A DNA stretch of 64,000 bases from Planctomycetota bacterium. Lineage in GTDB: Bacteria > Planctomycetota > Phycisphaerae > Phycisphaerales > UBA1924. Below are positions 40,198 through 47,893 of the stretch, in pieces. The notes beneath the pieces were generated by a model. That model was not told the DNA's origin and did no database searches. It worked only from the letters and a program-made list of their open reading frames with translations. The DNA lies in NCBI GenBank assembly GCA_020831805.1, contig JAFIFX010000002.1, positions 62,001 through 126,000 of the forward strand, given 5' to 3'. Position numbers and translations under genes: made by a program. The first letter of the stretch is position 1. Each line of letters begins with the position of its first letter.

Positions 40198-41166
40198 ATG
40201 AGCGAAGCGATGGACATGGTGATCGGCGCGTCGGGCGTGAAGGCCGACGCGAAAGCCGCCAAGGACGCCCTGGCCGAGGCCGAGCAGGCCCGCGCCGAAG
40301 GCGATCAGGTCGCCCAGCTTGTGGCCCTGCGCCGGGCGGCGTCGGCCAGCCCGAACGACCCGACCGTCCTGTTCAAGCTGGCCTACGCCCTTGATCTGTC
40401 CGGCGAGGAAGACGAGGCCATCGCCCTGTACGAGCGCGTCTGCGAGCATGTGCCCCCGCCCGTCAACGCGCTGCTGAACCTGGCCGTGCTGCTCGAGGAC
40501 CGCGGCGAGTTTGCCCGCGCCGAGCGCTGCCTGCGCCAGGTGCTCGACACCAACCCCAATCACCCCCGCGCCCGCCTGTTCATGAAGGATGTGCAGGCCT
40601 CCCGGTCGATGGTCATCGAGGAGGAGAACGAGCGCGATGTGCTCAAGCGCAAGGCCCTGCTCGACACCCCGGTGACCGACTTCGAGCTGTCCGTCCGCGC
40701 CCGCACCTGCCTGAAGAAGATGAACATCCGCACCCTCGGCGATCTGATCCGGATCAACGAGGCCGAGCTGATGAGCTACAAGAACTTCGGCGAGTCCTCG
40801 CTGGAGGAGATCAAGCGGATGCTGACGGCCAAGAACCTCAAGCTCGGCCAGGGCCGCGAGGACGCGCACCGGGCCGCCCGGCGTCAGATCCTCGAGAAGC
40901 TCAAGGGCTCGGGTCGCGAGGCCGCGCTCAACAAGCCGGTCTCGGAACTGCAGCTCTCGGTCCGTGCCCGCAAGGCGCTCCAGATGCTCAACATCCAGAC
41001 CATCGGCGACCTGTGCAGCCACACCGAAGCCGAGCTGATGGGCATCAAGAACTTCGGCGCCACCTCGCTCGTCGAGGTGCGCGAGAAGCTTGGCGAGATG
41101 GGCCTTGGACTGCGGGTCCTCGAAGAGGGCGAGGAGCCCGCCATGGGTTCCCTGGGCGGCGCCTGA
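40198..41166 (+). CDS. TPR protein with two RNA polymerase alpha-CTD domains
   Basis: A 322-residue cytoplasmic protein. Residues about 24-140 form TPR helices (VLFKLAYALDLSGEEDEAIALYERV, ALLNLAVLLEDRGEFARAERCL). Two alpha-CTD folds follow: ELSVRARTCLKKMNIRTLGDL with YKNFGESSLEEIKRML (about 158-215), and QLSVRARKALQMLNIQTIGDL with IKNFGATSLVEVREKL (about 245-305). The Arg equivalent to E. coli R265 is kept in both, but the position of N268 is Thr or Lys and K298 is Ser or Thr, so UP-element binding may be altered. Planctomycete genomes carry such proteins; their role is unknown. GGGAG precedes the ATG. A terminator follows. Confidence 0.85.
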   Translation: MSEAMDMVIGASGVKADAKAAKDALAEAEQARAEGDQVAQLVALRRAASASPNDPTVLFKLAYALDLSGEEDEAIALYERVCEHVPPPVNALLNLAVLLEDRGEFARAERCLRQVLDTNPNHPRARLFMKDVQASRSMVIEEENERDVLKRKALLDTPVTDFELSVRARTCLKKMNIRTLGDLIRINEAELMSYKNFGESSLEEIKRMLTAKNLKLGQGREDAHRAARRQILEKLKGSGREAALNKPVSELQLSVRARKALQMLNIQTIGDLCSHTEAELMGIKNFGATSLVEVREKLGEMGLGLRVLEEGEEPAMGSLGGA

Positions 41167-41186
41167 ACCATCCGAATCCGAACGAA

Positions 41187-41212
41187 GGGCCGGCATCCAG
41201 CCGGCCCTTTTT
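41187..41212 (+). terminator. Rho-independent terminator of the TPR-alphaCTD gene
   Basis: An 8-bp perfect stem (GGGCCGGC / GCCGGCCC) with a 5-nt loop, followed by TTTTT. It ends at the stop codon of the convergent Bfd-like gene. Confidence 0.85.
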
Positions 41213-41511
41213 CATGCGCCCGCGGCGGGGTCGTCCGGTTCCTCCGGCTCGATGGCCCGCTCCCCGGTTTTGTGAAAGCCCGACCGTGCGTTGCTGTACT
41301 GCTCCGGCGAGATCCGCAGGTCCGGCGTCTCGCCCCGCTGGTGCTGGTCGTGCAGGTGCTTGAGGAACGGCACGCACCAGCCGCAGCCGGTGCCCGCGCC
41401 GAGGCACTCGGAGATCAGGCTGGCCACCGGCGGGTCCTCCCGCTGGCAGTAGGTCCGGATCTTGCGCAGGCTCACACGGAAGCACAGGCACACCTGATCG
41501 TCGGGGTCCAT
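41212..41511 (-). CDS. Bfd-like [2Fe-2S]-binding protein
   Basis: A 99-residue protein. Cys8 and Cys10 (VCLCFRVS) and Cys43/Cys46 (GCGWC) give the C-x-C-x32-C-x2-C spacing of bacterioferritin-associated ferredoxin (Bfd), which reduces and frees iron from bacterioferritin. Length exceeds E. coli Bfd (64 residues) by a polar C-terminal tail. No bacterioferritin gene is adjacent. TAGGAT lies 6 nt before the ATG at 41511. Confidence 0.82.
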   Translation of the reverse strand: MDPDDQVCLCFRVSLRKIRTYCQREDPPVASLISECLGAGTGCGWCVPFLKHLHDQHQRGETPDLRISPEQYSNARSGFHKTGERAIEPEEPDDPAAGA

Positions 41512-41517
41512 GCCTGC

Positions 41518-41523
41518 ATCCTA
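41518..41523 (-). promoter_or_regulatory. TAGGAT -10 box of the Bfd-like gene
   Basis: TAGGAT on the minus strand ends 6 nt before the ATG at 41511, predicting a leaderless mRNA. Confidence 0.5.
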
Positions 41524-41707
41524 CCACGGCGCCGCGGGTTTTTGCTGGACAATCCCGCCCCGGCCGGTACGCTACGGGCTGATGACCGCGATTGTCCTCT
41601 GATCCCGACCGTGTGACCCACACCCCCCCGCGGAGCGTGCCCAGAGCACGCCCGCACGGTCATGCCCCGGACACGCCGATGCGAGCCCGGGCGGCAGAGG
41701 ACGCCCA

Positions 41708-42076
41708 TTGAAACACCGAGACCGACACGCCCGCCCGGACGGCGGGTTCCCCTGCATCCACTGCAGGCATTGGATTCCCAACCAGTCCTACGGCACGCGC
41801 CAGCGCAACCACTGCCCGGCCTGCCTGTGGTCCCGCCATGTCGACGAGCAGGTGGGCGACCGCCGCAGCGCCTGCGCCCAGCCGATGGAACCGATCGCCA
41901 TCGCCAGCCGCACGGGCGGCGAGTGGGCCATCGTCCACCGCTGCACCGGCTGCGGCCACCTGCGCACCAACCGCGTCGCGGGCGATGATGACGAGATGGC
42001 GTTGCTCGCGCTGGCGCTGCGACCGATCAGCGATCCGGCGTTCCCGATCGACCTGCTGCCGCGGATGCGGGGATGA
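41708..42076 (+). CDS. RNHCP domain protein
   Basis: A 122-residue protein of the RNHCP family, named for the motif present here as RQRNHCPACLWSRHVD. Zinc ligands: Cys16/Cys19 (CIHC), Cys36/Cys39 (CPAC), and a second pair in HRCTGCG near residue 80. The middle block EPIAIASRTGGEWAIVHRC and the end TNRVAGDDDE also match. Function of the family is unknown. Start: TTG at 41708 preceded at 7 nt by AGAGG; no ATG or GTG fits the family N-terminus. The stop touches the end of the convergent HAD gene without gap. Confidence 0.85.
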   Translation: MKHRDRHARPDGGFPCIHCRHWIPNQSYGTRQRNHCPACLWSRHVDEQVGDRRSACAQPMEPIAIASRTGGEWAIVHRCTGCGHLRTNRVAGDDDEMALLALALRPISDPAFPIDLLPRMRG

Positions 42077-42850
42077 TCAGTCCGACAGCAAGGCGAGCAG
42101 TTCGAGCACCCCCCGCGCCTCGGGCGCGCCCGCCACCGCGTCCGCGTGCGGCTTGAGTTCATCCAGGGCGTTGGCCGGGCAGCCGAACCAGCCGACCTCA
42201 TCGCGGATGGCCAGGTCGCCCATCGTGTCGCCGATGCCGGCGCAGCGCGACCGGTCCAGTCCGAGTTCGGCCATCGTGCGGCGGATGGCCCGACCCTTGG
42301 ACACGCACGCCAGCGTCAGGTTGATGCAGGTCCAGGTGGTGGCGACGCGGAAGGGCCAACCACGATCGGCCACGACGGACTCCACATGGCCGAGCAGCTC
42401 GCCGTGGAGATAGGCATGGTCATGGTGGATGATGGTTACCCCGGTGTGCTTGCCCAACTCAAGGAAACAGCCCAGGCCGGCGAGGTCGCCCGACACCCAT
42501 TCCTCGGCCAGGCGGATCGCGTCGCGGTCGGCGGCGGTGATGCCCGGCTCGATGTCCCAGCGGTGCTCCTCGAAGAAGTAGCGCCACCCGCCGTGCTCGC
42601 AGATGGCCGGGATCCCGCCCAGGCGGCCCAGGATCTTGCAGACCGCCTCGCAGAACGGCTGCGGCCGCCCGGTGCAGGGCACCACGACCGGGCGGTCCCG
42701 GTCCCGCACGGCCCGGGCGTTGTGCTCGGCGACCGCCCCGAGCGCGACCAGATCCGCGGGGGTGGTCGCCTCGGGCATGAGGCAGCCGTCCACATCACAG
42801 AAGACCACATCGAACCGTCCTTGTCGGGATGCGTACGGTGCTGCGGCCAC
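42077..42850 (-). CDS. HAD superfamily phosphatase (Cof/sucrose-phosphatase-like)
   Basis: A 257-residue hydrolase. Motif I is FCDVDGCLMP (nucleophile Asp), motif II VVPCTGRP, and motif IV GIGDTMGDLAIRDEVGWFGCPANA; together they mark HAD type IIB. A cap domain lies between (about 90-180). The group includes sugar phosphatases (sucrose-, mannosyl-3-phosphoglycerate, trehalose-6-phosphate), but the substrate is not indicated. Conserved Lys is in LACVSKGRAI. The start is GTG at 42850 with TACAGT 6 nt upstream. It is divergent from the spermidine-synthase fusion gene. Confidence 0.75.
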   Translation of the reverse strand: MAAAPYASRQGRFDVVFCDVDGCLMPEATTPADLVALGAVAEHNARAVRDRDRPVVVPCTGRPQPFCEAVCKILGRLGGIPAICEHGGWRYFFEEHRWDIEPGITAADRDAIRLAEEWVSGDLAGLGCFLELGKHTGVTIIHHDHAYLHGELLGHVESVVADRGWPFRVATTWTCINLTLACVSKGRAIRRTMAELGLDRSRCAGIGDTMGDLAIRDEVGWFGCPANALDELKPHADAVAGAPEARGVLELLALLSD

Positions 42851-42856
42851 GGACCT

Positions 42857-42862
42857 ACTGTA
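42857..42862 (-). promoter_or_regulatory. TACAGT -10 box of the HAD gene
   Basis: TACAGT on the minus strand ends 6 nt before the GTG at 42850, predicting a leaderless mRNA. Confidence 0.45.
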
Positions 42863-42891
42863 CGGCTGCCCGGAGGTCTCCCAGAGCAGGC

Positions 42892-45117
42892 ATGGTTATC
42901 GTTTTCACCATCGCGGTCTTTCTCGCTGCGGCTTTGCTCTTTGGGGTTCAGCCCATGGTGGCCAAGTCGCTGCTGCCCGACTTCGGCGGCGGTTCGAGCG
43001 TGTGGACCACCTGCATGCTGTTCTACCAGACCATGCTCATCGCGGGCTATCTGTACGCGCACCTGCTGTTGACGCGCGTGCCGCGCCAACGCCAGTTCAT
43101 CATCCACGGGGTGGTGATCGTCGTGGCCCTGGTGGTCGGTTGGCTGTATGACGACCCCAAGCCGCCGCAAAGCGCATCCGAGTTCCCGGTCCCGTGGCTG
43201 CTGTGGCAACTCTTCCTGGTCTCGGGCCTGCCGTACTTCGCGATCTCCAGCGCGGGCCCATTGCTGCAGGGGTGGTTCGCCCGCACGGGTCACCACCGCG
43301 CGCACGACCCCTACTTCCTGTACGCGGCCAGCAACGCCGGCAGCTTCGTCGGCCTGCTGGCATACCCCTTCATCTTCGAGCCCGCGCTCGGCCTCGATCA
43401 GCAGCGGGCGTTGTGGCTGGGGCTGTTCGCGTTGTTCGGGGTGCTGGCGTACCTGTGCCTGCGGGCGACCCGCGCCGACCGCCACGAGGCCCTCCGTCAG
43501 CGGGCCGAGAAGGCCCCCGAGGACGATGCGATCACCTGGCGCCGTCGCGCATGGTGGGTCTTCCTCGCCTTCGTGCCTTCGACCATGCTGCTCGGCGTGA
43601 CGACCCATATCACAACGGATATTGCTTCCTTCCCGCTGCTCTGGGTGATCCCGCTGAGCCTGTACCTGCTGACGATGATCGCGGCGTTCTCGGGCCGGGC
43701 TCCGGCCATCATCAAGTCGATGGCGCGCCCGATGGTGCTCTCGGTCATCACGGCGCTGGTGCTCCTGGTGGCCTGGGCGGACTCGGACCAGATCGCACCG
43801 CTGTGGGCGATGTTCCTGGTCCAGTTGGCGCTGCTGGGCACGGTCGGGCTGTACGGGCACTCCAGGCTGGCGATGGACCGCCCCCACGCCGCACACCTGA
43901 CCGAGTTCTTCCTGCTGATGTCCGTCGGCGGCGCGATGGGCGGCCTGTTCAACGGGATCATCGCCCCGCTCGTTTTCAACGACGGTTTCGAGTACCACAT
44001 CGCGCTGGTCTGTTCCTTGTTGATGTTGCCCGCGATCGTGCGGACGCCGGAGAAATCGGTGCTTCGCTACTGGTTCTCCCGGCTCTGGATCCCCGCGCTG
44101 TCGTTGGCGGCGTTCGCGGCGGCGGTCCTGTTCACCCGTTTCATCGACGACCCGGTGATGCGTCTGATGCTGTGGCTGATTCCGCCGGGGGTGCTGGTTT
44201 ATATGGGCTGGCGGGACCGCGTTTCCGCCACGGGCGCCTGCCTGTTTCCTCTGGTCGGCGTCATCATCGCCACCCAGCTCGATCCCCGCGTGATCTACAA
44301 GGAGCGGACCTTCTTCGGCATCCATAAGGTCGAACAACGGATGCTTGAGCATGGCATGACCCACTGGATCGTCCACGGCACGACGATGCACGGCATGCAG
44401 TACTACGGCAACCCCGAGCTGGCCATGCAGCCGCTGGGCTACTACCACTACGACGGCCCGTGCGGGGCCATCGTCAAGGCGCTCTACGAGATGCGGCCGG
44501 ACCGGGCGCGGATCTGCATCCTCGGGCTGGGTTCCGGCGCCATGGTGACGCACGGCCGCCCCGGGGATGAGATCATCTTCATGGAGATCGACCCCGCCGT
44601 GGCACGCATCGCCAAGGACGAACGCTTCTTTACTTACCTCCGTGACGCGGTCTGTGATGTGGAGGTCCGGCTCGGTGACGCGCGGCTGCTGCTTGAGCGG
44701 TCGCAGGCGGCCGGCGAGGCCCCCTTCGATGTGGTGCACGCGGATGCGTTCAGTTCCGACTCCATCCCCACCCACCTGCTCACCAGGGAGGCCATCGCGC
44801 TGTATTTCGACCGCGTCACCGAGGACGGCATGGTCGTGATGCATATCTCCAACCGCTATCTGGACCTCTACCCGCTGCTCTACGAGCTGGCCAGGCTTGA
44901 GGGCTGTTTCATCCTGCGATACAGCGACAACATCCCCGCCGACCACCCCGACGCACAGGTCCGCTTCTCGTCCGAATGGGTCGTCCTGACCAAGTCCCAG
45001 GAGACCGGCATGCGCCTCGCCGAGCACGGCTTCGGGCTCTACGAGCCCGCGTGGACCATGCGTCCCTGGACTGACCAGTACTCCAACCTGCTCAGCGTCA
45101 TCAGCGGCCTGCGGTGA
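42892..45117 (+). CDS. Membrane protein fused to spermidine synthase-like domain
   Basis: A 741-residue fusion. Residues about 1-460 are an inner-membrane part with at least ten helices, starting MVIVFTIAVFLAAALLFGVQ then PMVAKSLLPDFGGGSSVWTT, diagnostic for this fused MFS/spermidine-synthase family. The soluble C-terminal part (about 480-741) is a Rossmann methyltransferase-like fold: ICILGLGSGAMVTHGRPGDE, EIDPAVARIAKD, VRLGDARLLLE and FDVVHADAFSSDSIPTHLLT. The D/A pattern of putrescine aminopropyltransferases is only partly kept, and no SpeD is nearby, so the substrate is uncertain. The ATG at 42892 was preferred over 42829. Confidence 0.85.
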   Translation: MVIVFTIAVFLAAALLFGVQPMVAKSLLPDFGGGSSVWTTCMLFYQTMLIAGYLYAHLLLTRVPRQRQFIIHGVVIVVALVVGWLYDDPKPPQSASEFPVPWLLWQLFLVSGLPYFAISSAGPLLQGWFARTGHHRAHDPYFLYAASNAGSFVGLLAYPFIFEPALGLDQQRALWLGLFALFGVLAYLCLRATRADRHEALRQRAEKAPEDDAITWRRRAWWVFLAFVPSTMLLGVTTHITTDIASFPLLWVIPLSLYLLTMIAAFSGRAPAIIKSMARPMVLSVITALVLLVAWADSDQIAPLWAMFLVQLALLGTVGLYGHSRLAMDRPHAAHLTEFFLLMSVGGAMGGLFNGIIAPLVFNDGFEYHIALVCSLLMLPAIVRTPEKSVLRYWFSRLWIPALSLAAFAAAVLFTRFIDDPVMRLMLWLIPPGVLVYMGWRDRVSATGACLFPLVGVIIATQLDPRVIYKERTFFGIHKVEQRMLEHGMTHWIVHGTTMHGMQYYGNPELAMQPLGYYHYDGPCGAIVKALYEMRPDRARICILGLGSGAMVTHGRPGDEIIFMEIDPAVARIAKDERFFTYLRDAVCDVEVRLGDARLLLERSQAAGEAPFDVVHADAFSSDSIPTHLLTREAIALYFDRVTEDGMVVMHISNRYLDLYPLLYELARLEGCFILRYSDNIPADHPDAQVRFSSEWVVLTKSQETGMRLAEHGFGLYEPAWTMRPWTDQYSNLLSVISGLR

Positions 45118-45139
45118 CCGTCCGGGGGCACTCGGACGC

Positions 45140-45145
45140 TATCCT
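45140..45145 (+). promoter_or_regulatory. TATCCT -10 box of aroC
   Basis: TATCCT ends 6 nt before the ATG at 45152, predicting a leaderless mRNA. Confidence 0.55.
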
Positions 45146-45151
45146 TCGCCC

Positions 45152-46360
45152 ATGTCCATCCCCCCCAGTCGCCTCCGCTACCAGACCGCCGGCGAGTCCC
45201 ACGGCCCGGCTCTGATCGCCACCGTCCTCGGGGTGCCCGCCGGCATCGCCATCGACACCGACTTCATCAACCAGGAACTCCGCCGCCGCCAGGGCGGCTA
45301 CGGCCGGGGCGGCCGCCAGAAGATGGAGACCGACACCGTCGAGATCCTCACCGGCGTGCGACGCGGCAAGTCCATTGGCGCCCCGATCACGCTGATCCTC
45401 CGCAACCGCGACTCGCGTCTGGACGACCTGGAGCGCACGCCCCCGGTTCACCGCCCCCGCCCGGGCCACGCCGACCTGGCCGGCTCGATCAAGTGGCTGA
45501 CCACCGACTGCCGAGAGACGCTCGAGCGTGCCAGCGCCCGCGAGACCGCCACCCGCGTGGCCGCCTGCACCGTCGGCACCCTGATCCTCCGCGAGGCCTT
45601 CGGCGTCGAGACCTTCGGCTTCGTCCGCCAGATCGAAGGCGTGCGGACCGAGGTCGCCGTCACACCCGGCAACTGGCGTGACCTGATAGGCGTGCGTGAC
45701 GCGACCGACACCTACACGCTCGACGAGGCCGCCGCCGAGGCCCAGCGGGCCGCGATCCGGCAGGCCAAGATCGACAAGGACACCGTGGGCGGGCATGTCG
45801 AGTGCCACATCTTCAACTGTCCGCCCGGCGTGGGCAGCTGCATGAACTGGTACGACAAGCTCGACGCCCGCATCGCCTACGCGGTCATGGGCATCCAGGC
45901 CTTCAAGGCCGTGCAGATCGGCGCGGGCGTTCGCGCCGGCGAGGTCCGCGGCTCGGCCCTGCACGACCCCATCCGCTACCGCCCCGATCTGGTCAACGAG
46001 TCCCACCTGGGCTTCGTCCGCGACACCAACAACGCCGGCGGCACCGAGGGCGGCATGACCAACGGCCAGCCCGTCGTCGTCACCGGCACCATGAAGCCCA
46101 TCGCCACCATCCTCCAGGGTCTGCCCAGCGTGGACCTGAACACCAAGGAAGCGCAGCAGTCGCAGTACGAGCGTTCGGACATCTGCGCGGTGTCGGCCGC
46201 CAGCGTCGTGATGGAGCACGCGGTGGCCTTTGAGGTGGCCGCGGCCTGCATGGACAAGTTCGGCGGCGACTCGCTGGCCGAGACGCGTGCGAACTACGAG
46301 GCGTTTCTGGAGGTCGCGCGGTCCCTGCCCCTGACCCCGCCGAGCGAAATCATCGCCTGA
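45152..46360 (+). CDS. aroC: Chorismate synthase
   Basis: A 402-residue enzyme that makes chorismate from 5-enolpyruvylshikimate-3-phosphate, the last common step to aromatic amino acids; it needs reduced FMN. Signatures: TAGESHGPALIATVLG, LRRRQGGYGRGGRQKMETD, RPGHADLAGSIKW, RASARETATRVAA, HIFNCPPGVGS, FVRDTNNAGGTEGGMTNGQP and RSDICAVSAASVVMEHAVAF. Length is typical. TATCCT ends 6 nt before the ATG. A GC stem with TTTT follows at 46393. It stands alone from other aro genes. Confidence 0.97.
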   Translation: MSIPPSRLRYQTAGESHGPALIATVLGVPAGIAIDTDFINQELRRRQGGYGRGGRQKMETDTVEILTGVRRGKSIGAPITLILRNRDSRLDDLERTPPVHRPRPGHADLAGSIKWLTTDCRETLERASARETATRVAACTVGTLILREAFGVETFGFVRQIEGVRTEVAVTPGNWRDLIGVRDATDTYTLDEAAAEAQRAAIRQAKIDKDTVGGHVECHIFNCPPGVGSCMNWYDKLDARIAYAVMGIQAFKAVQIGAGVRAGEVRGSALHDPIRYRPDLVNESHLGFVRDTNNAGGTEGGMTNGQPVVVTGTMKPIATILQGLPSVDLNTKEAQQSQYERSDICAVSAASVVMEHAVAFEVAAACMDKFGGDSLAETRANYEAFLEVARSLPLTPPSEIIA

Positions 46361-46392
46361 GCCCTTCGCCCCGCGGCCCCCCCTGAGCGGGT

Positions 46393-46412
46393 CGCCCTGA
46401 TCCGGGCGTTTT
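46393..46412 (+). terminator. Weak Rho-independent terminator of aroC
   Basis: A 5-bp stem (CGCCC / GGGCG) with a 6-nt loop, followed by TTTT, 33 nt after the aroC stop. Confidence 0.5.
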
Positions 46413-46454
46413 CTCGTGATCCGGCGTCGAAGCGCGAAAAAATGTGGCCTCTTC

Positions 46455-46485
46455 CCGATGCCCAATCCGATGGGTTGGGCATCGG
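46455..46485. repeat. 11-bp perfect hairpin
   Basis: CCGATGCCCAA and TTGGGCATCGG flank a 9-nt loop. No T-run follows, so it is not a simple terminator. Confidence 0.55.
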
Positions 46486-46663
46486 TGGAGTTGCCGACAG
46501 GCGAATGATCATGATGCCTGTTCACGCACGACGCACAGGTCCGCGGCCGACGGGGTCCGCCCCGCCCGACCGCCCGCGTCTTTTCGAGCGGATGAGTACA
46601 ACCCGGTTCTCTCTCCGAGCAGTCCCGACGCAGTCGTGCGGCGGGACGCATGCTCCTCTTCAG

Positions 46664-46701
46664 TCCCTCGCGCCGCTCCCCCGGCGCGAGGGATTCTTCT
46701 T
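46664..46701 (+). terminator. 12-bp hairpin with T-rich tail (terminator or sRNA 3' end)
   Basis: TCCCTCGCGCCG (46664-46675) pairs with CGGCGCGAGGGA (46682-46693) around a 6-nt loop; TTCTTCTT follows. It is 300 nt after the aroC stop, too far for its normal terminator, and so may end an unannotated RNA. Confidence 0.5.
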
Positions 46702-46876
46702 GCGCGGCCGCGGCGTGCAGGCCCACTGACCGGCGGACCAGCCTCGGGACCAATCACTCGGCGGGGATCACCGCCCCCGCCGGCGCATCGAGGTTGGCGA
46801 TGGGCTGGCGAGGGGGATCGCTACAATCCGACCCTTGCCTTTCCGGGATTCTGATTCACGGCCTGAGGAGTAGTCC

Positions 46877-47893
46877 ATGCGAGCGGCGATATTCTCGGTT
46901 CACCCCTACGAGGTGCCCTTTCTGGACCGTGCCAACGAGAAGGCTGGTCACGATCTGACCTACCTGCCTGCTGCTCTCTCGGAATCGACCGTGCCGCTGG
47001 CCGAGGGGTACGAGGGTGTCTGCCTGTTCGTGGGCGACGACGCCTCGGCTGGCGTGCTCCGGGCCCTGCACGCGGGCGGGACGCGGGTCATCGCGCTGCG
47101 GTCGGCGGGATTCAACCATGTGGACATCGAGGAAGCCGACCGGCTCGGGATGACGGTGCTGCGCGTGCCGGCCTACTCGCCCCACGCGGTGGCCGAGCAC
47201 GCCCTGGCCCTGATGATGGTGCTCAACCGCAAGCTGCACCGGGCGTTCAATCGCACCCGCGAGCAGAACTTTGAACTGTCCGGCCTCATGGGCTTCGACA
47301 TGCACGGGAAGACCGCGGGCATCATCGGCACGGGCAAGATCGGGGAGGTGCTCTGCAAGATCCTGGTGGGCTTCGGCTGCCGCGTCCTGGCGAGCGACCC
47401 GCAGCCCAACCCGGTGTGCGAAGACATGGGCGTCGAGTATGTATCGCTCGACGATCTCTACGCGCAATCGGACATCATCTCGCTGCACTGCCCGCTGACG
47501 CCGCAGACCAAGCACCTGATCAACGCGGACGCCCTCGCGAAGATGAAGCCCAACGTAATGCTGATCAACACCAGCCGCGGCGCGGTGATCGACACCCGGG
47601 CCCTGATCAACGCACTGAAAAAGGGCTCCATCGGCTCTGTGGGCCTCGATGTGTACGAGGAAGAGGGCGATCTGTTCTTCCACGACCTGTCGGACCAGGT
47701 CATCCAGGACGATGTGTTCGTGCGGCTGATCACCTTTCCCAATGTGCTCATCACCGCCCACCAGGGGTTTCTCACGCGGGAGGCCTGCACGGCGATCGCG
47801 GAGACGACCATCGGCAACCTCAGCGACTTTGCGGCCGGCAGCACCCGCGAGGAGAACACGGTGACCAAGCGGCTGATCGCCCCGGCCGGGTGA
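46877..47893 (+). CDS. ldhA: D-lactate dehydrogenase / 2-hydroxyacid dehydrogenase
   Basis: A 338-residue NAD-dependent enzyme interconverting pyruvate and D-lactate. The sequence follows E. coli LdhA: MRAAIFSVHPYE, LRSAGFNHVDIEEADRLGMT, the Rossmann motif GIIGTGKIGEVLCKIL, catalytic Arg in NTSRGAVIDT, Glu in DVYEEEGDLFFHD, and His in ITAHQGFLTREA. The DVYE(E)EGDLFF segment separates D-LDH from other family members. The ATG at 46877 has GAGGAG about 8 nt upstream. It meets the lactate permease gene tail to tail with no gap, supporting a role in lactate metabolism. Confidence 0.9.
   Translation: MRAAIFSVHPYEVPFLDRANEKAGHDLTYLPAALSESTVPLAEGYEGVCLFVGDDASAGVLRALHAGGTRVIALRSAGFNHVDIEEADRLGMTVLRVPAYSPHAVAEHALALMMVLNRKLHRAFNRTREQNFELSGLMGFDMHGKTAGIIGTGKIGEVLCKILVGFGCRVLASDPQPNPVCEDMGVEYVSLDDLYAQSDIISLHCPLTPQTKHLINADALAKMKPNVMLINTSRGAVIDTRALINALKKGSIGSVGLDVYEEEGDLFFHDLSDQVIQDDVFVRLITFPNVLITAHQGFLTREACTAIAETTIGNLSDFAAGSTREENTVTKRLIAPAG

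Larger units (their letters stand above)
46361..46876 (+). other. 516-nt intergenic region with strong hairpins
   Basis: Between aroC and the lactate dehydrogenase gene lies a long non-coding stretch. It holds the aroC terminator (46393-46412), an 11-bp hairpin (46455-46485) and a 12-bp hairpin followed by TTCTTCTT (46664-46701). Frames crossing it have no plausible residue composition. A small RNA between about 46.43 and 46.70 kb is possible. The 3' part has a TACAAT hexamer (46822-46827) that could be the -10 of the downstream gene. Confidence 0.4.

Noticed and set aside
42892-45117. Assignment as SpeE spermidine synthase
   Set aside because: The large membrane part and incomplete active-site pattern leave the substrate open.
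46822-46827. TACAAT as -10 box of the D-lactate dehydrogenase gene
   Set aside because: The nearest -35-like TTGGCG is 22 nt away, so the call is too weak to list separately.
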